Origin: Roseburia sp.
Lineage (GTDB): Bacteria > Bacillota > Clostridia > Oscillospirales > Ruminococcaceae
Length of the DNA stretch: 38,622 bases
Assembly: GCA_023666265.1 (NCBI GenBank)
Contig: JAMPCH010000025.1
Span: forward strand, 1-38,622
Direction: 5' to 3'
Below the pieces are notes generated by a model. The model had not been told where the DNA came from and searched no databases. It saw only the letters and a list, made by a program, of their open reading frames with translations. Below are positions 30,485-38,004 of this stretch, piece after piece. Each line of letters opens with the position of its first letter. The stretch's first letter is position 1. A program made the translations under genes and the position numbers.

Positions 30485-31723
30485 ATGAACACAAAGATCC
30501 CTCAAATAAAAAAACGCGCCGTAAGGCTTTTCGCCGCGTTTTTATCGCTCGCGATCCTCGCCGCCTGTCAAAAAGGGGGCGAGGTCGAGTTCTCCGCGCC
30601 TTCTTTTAAGGAAGGCGCGGAGACCCCCGCCTCCTCCCCCGCCGCGACCGAGGCGGAGACGGCGGCGACTTCCCCGACCGAGGGGGAGGAGAGCGACCCG
30701 GACGAAGCGCCCGAGCTCCCCGAGGACTTTCGCCTCTCCGACTGCCTCCCGGAATTTGAGGAGATAGACTATTGCGGGTTTTACGCGATCGGCGACCTCT
30801 CCTATCCCCAAGCGGACGAAGCCGCGATCGAGATCGCGGTCGCGGCGTATCGGAAGTCCGAGCTCTATGCGGAAACGATCGGGGAACTGAAGGAATTTTT
30901 CTCCTACGAAAACGGGGAGCTGACCTGTACCGAGGGAATGGAAGAACACTTCCTCGCCGCGCGCGGGCGCTATCTCGACCCGAGCGCCGCGCCCGAGCTC
31001 GTCCTAAAGCCCGAGGTGGTGAAGTCCTTCCGCGCCCGCTTTGACGGCGAGCGCGAGGCGAGCCTGATCCTCCTTCGTACCGCCCTCCCGGAGACGGAGC
31101 TGGACTGGTCGGGTAGCACGGATTATCATATCCCCGTCTATGTGAGCGCGGACGGCGAAGCGACGATCCTCTACGACGCCTGTCGTCAGGATTACGGCGA
31201 ATTTCGGCTTTTATGTTCCGACGGCGGGGATCTCTCGATCTTTGCGCTGTTCGGCTTCGGACATAACGAAGGCGGTCAGGGAGGCGCGCTCTACTCCTTC
31301 GCGGGGGATAAGCCGAAGCTCGAGCTGTCGGGCGGTCCGCTCTCGCTCGACGCGTCGAGCGGGATATTACTGGGCGGGTACGGCTGGAGCTTTTTTGAGC
31401 CGATCCTCTACGACCTCGCGGCGCGGGAATGTTTCATCGTCGGGTCGGTCGAGCCGAACGAGGAGCTGGCGGCGCTCCTTTGCGCCGATCCGACGATCTT
31501 AGCCGACGTCCCCGACGCTTGGGAAATTTATCAACGGGGATTGCTCCAAATCATCGGCAGGAAATATATCACCTTCGGGACGGGAAACCCATGGAACAAC
31601 GCGACCTTCGTCTATGACCGCCGCGACCGGCGCTTTGAGCGCGTCGATCAGCCGATCGCCTCCTACGCGGGCGCGTATCACGAGCAGGAGATCAAGACCC
31701 GCTATATCGATCTCAGGGACTGA
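30485..31723 (+). CDS. Lipoprotein of unknown function at the end of the flagellar operon
   Basis: Not recognised. The 412-residue product has a basic N-terminus, a hydrophobic segment and the lipobox ILAAC near 25-29. A Glu/Ala/Thr/Pro-rich linker (30-75) leads into a folded part of about 330 residues. The folded part has alternating strands and several glycines (FALFGFGHNEGGQGGALYSF, GGYGWSFFEPILYDL). It has no known catalytic motif. It begins 24 bases after fliJ without an obvious promoter or strong ribosome site, so it is probably read with the flagellar genes. Usual flagellar followers such as fliK or flgD are absent. Confidence 0.72.
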   Translation: MNTKIPQIKKRAVRLFAAFLSLAILAACQKGGEVEFSAPSFKEGAETPASSPAATEAETAATSPTEGEESDPDEAPELPEDFRLSDCLPEFEEIDYCGFYAIGDLSYPQADEAAIEIAVAAYRKSELYAETIGELKEFFSYENGELTCTEGMEEHFLAARGRYLDPSAAPELVLKPEVVKSFRARFDGEREASLILLRTALPETELDWSGSTDYHIPVYVSADGEATILYDACRQDYGEFRLLCSDGGDLSIFALFGFGHNEGGQGGALYSFAGDKPKLELSGGPLSLDASSGILLGGYGWSFFEPILYDLAARECFIVGSVEPNEELAALLCADPTILADVPDAWEIYQRGLLQIIGRKYITFGTGNPWNNATFVYDRRDRRFERVDQPIASYAGAYHEQEIKTRYIDLRD

Positions 31724-31760
31724 GCCGAGCGAGGCGTAACGGAAGGGAGCGCGATACGAC

Positions 31761-32213
31761 GTGACAACAAGCCCTAAAATCCGCTTTTACGAGGAGGTCG
31801 CGGACGAGCTACTGAAATTCGCCGTGATCGTGACGGCGTATCGCGGAAGGACGGTGTTCTGCAAGCACCGGGATCGCGACACCTACGAGATCCCGGGCGG
31901 ACATCGCGAAAAGGGCGAGACGATCTTGAACGCGGCGAAAAGAGAGCTGTACGAGGAAACGGGCGCGGTCAAGTACGAAATCGAGCCGATCTGCGTCTAT
32001 TCCGTGACCGCTCCCGACAATTTTGACGGTGAGGAGACCTTTGGGATGCTCTATTTCGCGCGGGTGGACGCTTTTGAGGAGGAGCTTCGCTATGAGATCG
32101 AAAAGATCGAGCTGTTTGACGAGCCGCCGACGAATTGGACGTACCCGGAAATTCAGCCCCGGCTTTTAGAGGAGGCGCGGCGGCGCGACTTTTTTACCCC
32201 CGATCCCCTTTGA
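31761..32213 (+). CDS. NUDIX hydrolase
   Basis: Hydrolyses a nucleoside-diphosphate-linked substrate; the substrate cannot be told from sequence. The 150-residue product has a complete Nudix box: G48-x5-E, seven residues, then RELYEETG, near residues 46-68, preceded by YEIPGGH. The start codon is GTG at 31761, with GGAAGGGAG eleven bases upstream. It converges with the gene ending at 32194, and the two overlap by 20 bases in a shared hairpin (32197-32220). Confidence 0.93.
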   Translation: MTTSPKIRFYEEVADELLKFAVIVTAYRGRTVFCKHRDRDTYEIPGGHREKGETILNAAKRELYEETGAVKYEIEPICVYSVTAPDNFDGEETFGMLYFARVDAFEEELRYEIEKIELFDEPPTNWTYPEIQPRLLEEARRRDFFTPDPL

Positions 32214-32718
32214 TCGGGGGTCGATCCTCCCCCGCTATCTCGAGGTAGCTCCAGCGGCTCGCGCGGGCGATCTCATACGCCCGATCCGCGTCGGTCAGAA
32301 ATTTTTTCTTCCCCGTATAGACGCGAAACATTTCCTCGACCTCGGCGGGCGTGACCTCGCGCGAGAGGGTCAGCCCGAGGCGCGGAAGGCGATAGACCTT
32401 CCCGTCCTCGGAAACGGTCATATCGCCGATCTCCGCCCGATGAAGGGAGAGAAAGCCGTCGATCTCCGCGCGAAAGAGATCGACCCCATAGAGCGACGGC
32501 GACGGGTCGCCGTCCGCCCCGAGCGGGAAGGCGATCCGATCGACCGTACCCAGCTCAAAGACCGAGACGCGAAGCGCTCCGCCGAAGTAAAAGGAATCGT
32601 GATACCGCGCGAAGTCGGGCTGACCAAAGAGCTTCTCCAGGTGGCATTTTGAGTCCCCGAGCCGAAGTATTTTTTCCCCGATCTTGACCCCGTCGGGCGG
32701 AAGGATCTCGGCGATCAT
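32194..32718 (-). CDS. Protein of unknown function
   Basis: Not recognised. The 174-residue product is predicted soluble, beta-strand-rich and without export signals. Features are KIGEKILRLGDSKCHLEKLFG near 12-32 and a helical C-terminus (DADRAYEIARASRWSYLEI). The first half has the look of a fold that adapts a ligand strength (LGDSKCHLEKLFGQPDF). The start at 32718 follows AAAGGAG by five bases; an upstream in-frame ATG would add a basic 21-residue extension without a ribosome site. It ends convergently with the NUDIX gene. Confidence 0.65.
   Translation of the reverse strand: MIAEILPPDGVKIGEKILRLGDSKCHLEKLFGQPDFARYHDSFYFGGALRVSVFELGTVDRIAFPLGADGDPSPSLYGVDLFRAEIDGFLSLHRAEIGDMTVSEDGKVYRLPRLGLTLSREVTPAEVEEMFRVYTGKKKFLTDADRAYEIARASRWSYLEIAGEDRPPIKGDRG
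32197..32220. other. Hairpin shared by two convergent gene ends
   Basis: CCCCCGATC (32197-32205) and GATCGGGGG (32212-32220) form a 9 bp stem inside the overlapping ends of the NUDIX gene and the gene at 32194. Neither strand has a T-tail, so it may act as an mRNA end stabiliser. Confidence 0.5.
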
Positions 32719-32802
32719 AGCGTCTCCTTTCCGGGCGTGCCGATTTCGCCGCCCTCTTCGACTAAAATCGAACCCAAGCACCCTTCACAAAAGAAAATAA
32801 AG

Positions 32803-32853
32803 CGCCGATAGCGAACGCTTATCCCAAAGTACCGCTATCGGCGAATTTTATTT
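32803..32853 (-). terminator. Terminator of the EAL gene at 32861
   Basis: CGCCGATAGCG (32803-32813) pairs with CGCTATCGGCG (32833-32843) across a 19-base loop. On the - strand it is followed by CTTTATTTTCTTTT. The + side is also T-rich. Confidence 0.8.
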
Positions 32854-32860
32854 CACAAAA

Positions 32861-34537
32861 CTAAGCCTTTACCCCGTTGATCTCGAATAAGCGGCGGTCA
32901 AACTCGTCGGCGGGGATCGGCTTAGAGTAAAAGAAGCCCTGAGCCGTATCACAGCCGCAGTCGCGGAGAAATTTCGCCTGTTCGATCGTCTCGACGCCCT
33001 CGGCGACGATCCCGAGCCCGATGTCCCGAGACATCGAGATCGTATGAGAGATAATCTTACGCCCGCGCTCCGACTCCATAAACTGGGAGAGGAAGCTCCG
33101 ATCGATCTTCAGAATATCAAACGGCGTCGTTTTAAGCATATTGAGCGACGAATAGCCCGAGCCGAAATCGTCCATCAGCATCGTAAAGCCCGCGTCCTTG
33201 AGCTTCCAGACGACCTCCTCGATCCCCGCCGCCTCGGCGGACTCGGTGATCTCGAGTTCGAGGAGCCGCGCGGGGATCGCGTATTTCTCAATAAGCTCCG
33301 AGATCGCCTTCGCGATGTCAAAGGTACGGATATACTCGCACGAGATATTGATCGAGACGGGTACGTTGTCGATCCCCGCGTCGAGCCACATCCTTAATTT
33401 TTTACAGGCGCTCTCCCAAATGAACTGGTCGAGCTTTAGGATAAAGCCGTTCTCCTCAAAAACGGGGATAAAGTCGGCGGGCGAGATCATTCCCTTTTTG
33501 GGGTGGATCCACCGCGCGAGCGCCTCCGCGCCGATGATCTTCCCGGTGGAGATACAATGCTTGGGCTGGAGGTACATAACGAATTCGTTATTTAAGAGTG
33601 CCTTTTGCATATCCTCCTCGATCGTCTGTTTTTTATGGAGCTCGCTTTTCATCCGCCCGTTATAAAAGCCGACGTTGTTGAGGGCGTTCCCCTTGATGAG
33701 CTGACGCGCGAGACTCGCGTTATCGCCGTGACGTCGGGTATGGATCGTCCGATCCTCCGCGATCGCCACGCCGAAGACGAGGCGGTACTCGATCCCCTTA
33801 TACCCGCTCAGCATACTCTCGATCCGACGGATCAGCGCGACAAGCTCCTCGTCGCTCGCGAAGGGGGTCACGATCATAAATACGTCCGCCGTTAAGCGAC
33901 AAAAGGGCTGTTCCTCGGTACAGACCACGCCGAGGGAGTCGTTGATGAATTTTAAAAGCTCGTCACCGACCTCGACCCCGTGGATCTCGTTGATCATCTT
34001 AAAGCGCTCAACGTCAAACTGGATAAACGCGATCTCCTCGTCGGGGTGGCGGTTCATCATCTCGCGGATACGCTTTGTATAAATTTGAGGCGCTTTATCC
34101 GAGGTAAAAACGCTTAATACCTGTTTATCGAATACCTCTTTTTGGGTATACGGGCGGATATTCCCGTGGACATAGGTGATCCGCCCGAAGGGATCGCGGA
34201 GAAAGAGCATATAAAAATGGACCGTCTCAAACTCGCCGTCCTCCGTCAGGCGCATCATCACGTCGATCCCGAGGTTACCGCGCTCCGAGCCGCCGAGAAT
34301 CCCCTCCTCGACCTGTGCGCTGAAAACGTTGAACGCCGCGAGCGAGCTCTCGTGGATCAGACCTTTTTCGCGGAAGTAGTCGAGCGGGTCGGAGACCTCG
34401 CCCTTAAAAAGCTCCTCCCCGATCGAAAAAGTCTTCCCCGCGTTACAGTCCCAAAGGAAATGAACCGCGTCCTTATCGGACGACATCATCTCGATCAGCG
34501 TATCGCGATAGCTCTGTGGAATGGATAGGGTTTCCAT
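32861..34537 (-). CDS. Cytoplasmic cyclic-di-GMP phosphodiesterase (degenerate GGDEF-EAL)
   Basis: The 558-residue protein lacks membrane segments. It has an N-terminal PAS-like region (1-130), a GGDEF-like domain (about 150-290) with TADVF in place of the signature, and an EAL domain (310-550). The EAL domain keeps EALARW, the Asn of SINIS, EITESAE, DDFGSGYSS, the Lys of LKIDRSF, the Glu of AEGVE and the Gln of AQGFFYSKP. It should therefore hydrolyse cyclic-di-GMP, probably controlled by the cytosolic N-terminal domain. It lies 73 bases downstream of ricT and may share the holB operon. It is separate from, but similar in logic to, the membrane EAL protein at 14273. Confidence 0.93.
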   Translation of the reverse strand: METLSIPQSYRDTLIEMMSSDKDAVHFLWDCNAGKTFSIGEELFKGEVSDPLDYFREKGLIHESSLAAFNVFSAQVEEGILGGSERGNLGIDVMMRLTEDGEFETVHFYMLFLRDPFGRITYVHGNIRPYTQKEVFDKQVLSVFTSDKAPQIYTKRIREMMNRHPDEEIAFIQFDVERFKMINEIHGVEVGDELLKFINDSLGVVCTEEQPFCRLTADVFMIVTPFASDEELVALIRRIESMLSGYKGIEYRLVFGVAIAEDRTIHTRRHGDNASLARQLIKGNALNNVGFYNGRMKSELHKKQTIEEDMQKALLNNEFVMYLQPKHCISTGKIIGAEALARWIHPKKGMISPADFIPVFEENGFILKLDQFIWESACKKLRMWLDAGIDNVPVSINISCEYIRTFDIAKAISELIEKYAIPARLLELEITESAEAAGIEEVVWKLKDAGFTMLMDDFGSGYSSLNMLKTTPFDILKIDRSFLSQFMESERGRKIISHTISMSRDIGLGIVAEGVETIEQAKFLRDCGCDTAQGFFYSKPIPADEFDRRLFEINGVKA

Positions 34538-34610
34538 AAAACGATCTCCTTTCTCTCGCCGTGGCGTTTATGCGTATTTTGTGAAGGAGTAAGAACCGGG
34601 TGATTTCCCG

Positions 34611-35477
34611 CTAATCCTCTAGCCCCTTAAAAGCCGCCATTTCGTCGCGGTTGACGCGGATACGACCGTCCTTTAAGAGCTTAACCTCCTCGCGCTTGAC
34701 CTGGAGCGGGGGCGCGTCGGGGTTTTTATCGAGCTTGACCTTTAAGATCCCGGTGAGGATATTCGCGTCCTCGACCGTTCCCTTCCCCTCGGCGGTGTTG
34801 ACGGTCGCGCCGACCTTCGGCGTGATCTTTAATAGCGCCTCATAAGAGTCCTGTTCGTATTTTAGACAACACATCAGCCGCCCGCAGGTCCCCGAAATTT
34901 TAGAGGGATTGAGCGAGAGGGACTGTTCCTTCGCCATTTTAATGGAGACGGGCTGAAACTCGCCCAAGAAGCTCGCGCAGCAAAAGGGTCGCCCGCAGAT
35001 CCCGAGACCGCCGAGCATTTTTGCCTCGTCGCGTACCCCGATCTGGCGAAGCTCGATCCGCGTCCGATAGATCGCCGCGAGGTCTTTTACGAGCTCGCGA
35101 AAGTCCACACGGCTCTCGGAGGTGAAGTAGAATAAAATTTTACTCCCGTCAAAGGTATAGTCGATGTCGATCGGCTTCATACTTAGTCCGTGTTCCTCGA
35201 TCTTTTGGATAAAGACCTTCATGATCTCGGCTTCCTTTTCCTCGTTCCGACGGATCACGCTCATATCCTCCGCCGACGCCGGGCGGAGAATGGGCTTTAG
35301 GGGGGCGACGACGCTCTCGTCCGCGATCATACGGTTCGGGATCACGACCTCGCCGCATTCCGTCCCGCGCGCGGTCTCGACGATCACGCGAGCGCCGATC
35401 GAGAACCTGTTTTTTCCCGGGGAGAAGTAATACACCTTCCCCACTTCCCTAAAGCGCACGCCGATAATTTCAGTCAT
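34611..35477 (-). CDS. ricT: PSP1-domain protein RicT (YaaT)
   Basis: In Bacillus, RicT with RicA and RicF forms an iron-sulfur complex that supports RNase Y mRNA maturation and developmental switches. The 288-residue product has the PSP1 core with the cysteine clusters GICGRPFCC and GTCGRLMCCLKYEQDSYE, expected cluster ligands. It follows holB by 86 bases, the same gene order as in Bacillus. No ricA or ricF is seen in the window. Confidence 0.93.
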   Translation of the reverse strand: MTEIIGVRFREVGKVYYFSPGKNRFSIGARVIVETARGTECGEVVIPNRMIADESVVAPLKPILRPASAEDMSVIRRNEEKEAEIMKVFIQKIEEHGLSMKPIDIDYTFDGSKILFYFTSESRVDFRELVKDLAAIYRTRIELRQIGVRDEAKMLGGLGICGRPFCCASFLGEFQPVSIKMAKEQSLSLNPSKISGTCGRLMCCLKYEQDSYEALLKITPKVGATVNTAEGKGTVEDANILTGILKVKLDKNPDAPPLQVKREEVKLLKDGRIRVNRDEMAAFKGLED

Positions 35478-35563
35478 AATATTTCTGATTCCTTTCCAAA
35501 AAAGGGGCTTTTTTCTCTTGCTTTTGTTTTTGTTTTTTTACGGAAGGCGTTCGTACTCCCCGT

Positions 35564-36544
35564 TTAAATACCCTCCTCGAGTACCGTAAAAAGCGTTTCA
35601 CAGCAATGAGCGGCGAAAAGGGAAACATTCGGGTTAAACTCGAGCGCCGAGGCGAGGCGCGTCGACGCCGCGTAAAGCGCGTCGGCGGTCGAGAGCTTGA
35701 GCTTCGCCGCGAGCTTTTTTACCTGACCCGAGAGCGCCCCGCCGTCCGACGAGCCGCCGCTCAAGGCGACCGCCGCCGCCGCGAAAAGCTCGGAGAGACA
35801 GCCGAGCGCCGCGCCCAGCTCGTCTCGGCTCTTAAAGGCGGCGAACCGCGCCGCGCAGTCGTACTCCCGCCCCATATAAAGCGCCTCGGCGATCTCGGCG
35901 ACGGTCTTTAAGAGGGCGGCGGCGTTCTCGTCCTTTTCGCCGTCGAGACATTTCCCGATGTTCCCGCCGTATAGCCCAAAAAGCTCCTCCGCGCGTTCGC
36001 GCCCGATCCCCTTCGCCGCGAGCGCCGTAAGACAAGCCTCGTGCCCCGCCGGTTCGACGTCGATCTCGGTCACGCGGGAGTGCACCGTCTCGAGGATCGC
36101 CGAGCTTTTTTCCGCCGTGAAAAGACAGCGGTTAAAGACGAGCGGTTCTTCGATAAATTTCAGAAGGGTATTCTGACAAAGCTCGCTCATCTCGTCGATA
36201 TCCTCAAAGATACAGATACGAAGCTCGCCGTCGTTCGGGCGCTTATAACAGTCGGCGATCAGCCCGCGAAGGCGCTCGACGGTATACCTTCCTTTTTCTT
36301 CGGCGTTTAACGGATAGATCACGTCGGGGTGGATACGCGCCGCGACCTTACGACAGGCGATACATTCGCCGCATGGCGCTTCGCCGCCCCTCTCGCAAAG
36401 GAGGAGCGCCGCCGTATAGTCGGCGAGTGCGCCGCGACCCACGCCCTTCTCCCCTCGGAACATCAGCGCGTGGGGAAAGCGCCCCGACCGCCGAAAGGCG
36501 GCGAGCCGCGCGAGCGGTCGGTCTTTCCCGTAAAGCGTTTCCAT
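35564..36544 (-). CDS. holB: DNA polymerase III subunit delta prime
   Basis: Clamp-loader subunit that helps place the beta clamp on DNA. The 326-residue product has the AAA+ fold with a degenerate P-loop (GEKGVGRG, no Lys, as is normal because delta prime does not hydrolyse ATP). It has a four-Cys zinc module (C50, C58, C61, C64) and the NTLLKFIEEP sensor segment. GAGGAGG precedes the ATG. The promoter is at 36586-36614. The order holB-ricT matches Bacillus. Confidence 0.9.
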   Translation of the reverse strand: METLYGKDRPLARLAAFRRSGRFPHALMFRGEKGVGRGALADYTAALLLCERGGEAPCGECIACRKVAARIHPDVIYPLNAEEKGRYTVERLRGLIADCYKRPNDGELRICIFEDIDEMSELCQNTLLKFIEEPLVFNRCLFTAEKSSAILETVHSRVTEIDVEPAGHEACLTALAAKGIGRERAEELFGLYGGNIGKCLDGEKDENAAALLKTVAEIAEALYMGREYDCAARFAAFKSRDELGAALGCLSELFAAAAVALSGGSSDGGALSGQVKKLAAKLKLSTADALYAASTRLASALEFNPNVSLFAAHCCETLFTVLEEGI

Positions 36545-36585
36545 GAAAAGACCTCCTCCCGACTCGCCGAAAATGTTATAAATTC

Positions 36586-36614
36586 ATTATAGCACAAAAC
36601 AAAAGAAATGTAAA
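36586..36614 (-). promoter_or_regulatory. Sigma-A promoter of holB-ricT
   Basis: On the - strand TTTACA (36614-36609), 17 bp, TATAAT (36591-36586). Confidence 0.8.
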
Positions 36615-36683
36615 GCATAAATTTTGTACAAAATTACAATTTCGAGAAATTTTTTTGAAAGAGAGGGGAGAGCGATAGAGATC

Positions 36684-36869
36684 GGGGGGCGCTGCCCCCG
36701 CAAGCAGGATGCTTGCAGGTGAACGCCCCAAGCGCCGCAAGGACGCGGCGCAAACAAAGCGTTCACCCGAACCCGTCCACCAAGGGAAATGATTTCCCTT
36801 GGAACCCTCTGTTCCCATTGTTACTTTTCATCTGACCTCAGGTCTGCGGCTGTCAGGTCGTAAGCCTTG
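36684..36869 (+). repeat. Dispersed hairpin repeat C, copy 2
   Basis: The order is GGGGGC-GCT-GCCCCC (36685-36699), then GCAAGCA/TGCTTGC, then a nested hairpin 36718-36767 (arms GGTGAACGC and GCGTTCACC around CGCCGC-GCGGCG). CCAAGGGAAAT/TTTCCCTTGG and GCGGCTGTCAGGTCG (36846-36860) follow. It is related to copy 1 at 17328-17442, which lacks the nested hairpin. The nested hairpin is related to one in the pgi leader at 7070-7116. It lies in a 535-base spacer without a gene. Confidence 0.65.
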
Positions 36870-37040
36870 CGTAAGCGCTCAATGGGATTTCTGCCTACTG
36901 CGTCGGGTCGTAAGATTGATCAAAACAAGTGATTGATACGGCGTGTACGTATCGTATTAGCGCATAAGCTACGCCGACGGCTCATAACCCCCGATACGAT
37001 CAGACCCCGCCGAAAAGCGCTCCTTCCCAAAATAAAAAAG
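36870..37040. other. Spacer between repeat C and the deacetylase terminator
   Basis: No reading frame with a ribosome site is seen. Short inverted repeats around TGATACG/CGTATCG (about 36935-36953) are present without a T-tail. Nothing identifiable otherwise. Confidence 0.4.
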
Positions 37041-37078
37041 AAAAAAGGGATAAGGCGAAAGCGCCCTATCCCTTTTTT
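37030..37078 (-). terminator. Terminator of copA and the deacetylase gene
   Basis: AAAAAAGGGATA-GGCG (37041-37057) pairs with CGCC-TATCCCTTTTTT (37062-37078). On the - strand the tail is TTTTTTCTTTTTTATTTT. A very strong terminator. Confidence 0.93.
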
Positions 37079-37080
37079 GA

Positions 37081-38004
37081 TTAACCGTACATCAGCGTCT
37101 GTTCGGCGAAGGAGTAGATCCGCCGATCGTGTGCCTTCGGCTCTGCGCCCCGCGCGCGAAAGACCTCGGAGATCGTGACGAACTCATAGCCCTCCGCTTG
37201 GAGCGCGGGAATGATCGTGTCGAGCGCCTCGACGGTCTTTGTGTTCCCCTTTGCGTCGTGGAGGAGGATGATCGCGCCGTCCTTCGCCTGTCTTAATACC
37301 ATCTCGGCGCGCTTCTCGGCGGGGATCCGGTCTTCCCAGTCGTTCGCGCCGTAGCCCGCGATAAACGGCATCTCGATCGTCTCGAACATCTTATCGTTCA
37401 CCGCGATATAGGGCGGGCGAAAGAAGGTCGGCGCTTCGCCCGTGATCTCGATGATCTTTTCGTTGACGCTCTCGACCTCCTCGGCGATCTCCTCGACCGT
37501 CATCTTATCCATATACGAGTGTGAGCGCGAGTGGTTCCCGATCTCACAGCCCATATCATACGCCCGCTTGACCGACTTGGCGGATTCCTCGTCGATGTTG
37601 TTCCCGATGAGAAAGAAGGAAGCCTTGATCCCGTATTTCTCGAGAACGTCGAGAACCTCGTTCGTCGTCGTCGTGTTCGGTCCGTCGTCAAAGGTCAGCG
37701 CGATGACCTTTTTTTCGCTGTCCTGCGTCATTTCGTCCTCCTCGTTCTCCTCCGCCGCCGTTTCGCTTTCGTTTTCGTTTTGGGAAGGCGTGCTGTCGTC
37801 CGTTTCCGTGTCCTCCGCCGGGGCTTCGGTCGCCTCCGCCGTTTGAGCGGGCGCGGTCTCGGCGGTCGTCGTTGTCTCGGCGGGCGCAGTCGTCGTTGTC
37901 GCCGCCGCCGTCTCCGACGTTTGCTCCTCCCCCGCCGCGCAGGAGGAAGCCGTCACAAAAAAGAAGCTCAACAGGAGCGCGGCGAGCCTGTGCCGACCGC
38001 TCAT
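37081..38004 (-). CDS. Polysaccharide deacetylase lipoprotein (CE4)
   Basis: Likely removes acetyl groups from peptidoglycan or another N-acetylated glycan outside the membrane. The 307-residue product has a signal peptide with a lipobox-like Cys at 22 (ASSC) and a Thr/Ala/Glu-rich linker (about 25-95). The CE4 NodB domain carries TFDDGP (104-109, catalytic Asp and metal Asp), HSRSH (158-162, metal His) and RPPY (196-199). ILLHD (246-250) is also present. Its ATG overlaps the copA stop (ATGA) and it has no ribosome site of its own, so it is translated by coupling to copA. Pairing a copper pump with a cell-wall enzyme is unusual. Confidence 0.88.
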   Translation of the reverse strand: MSGRHRLAALLLSFFFVTASSCAAGEEQTSETAAATTTTAPAETTTTAETAPAQTAEATEAPAEDTETDDSTPSQNENESETAAEENEEDEMTQDSEKKVIALTFDDGPNTTTTNEVLDVLEKYGIKASFFLIGNNIDEESAKSVKRAYDMGCEIGNHSRSHSYMDKMTVEEIAEEVESVNEKIIEITGEAPTFFRPPYIAVNDKMFETIEMPFIAGYGANDWEDRIPAEKRAEMVLRQAKDGAIILLHDAKGNTKTVEALDTIIPALQAEGYEFVTISEVFRARGAEPKAHDRRIYSFAEQTLMYG

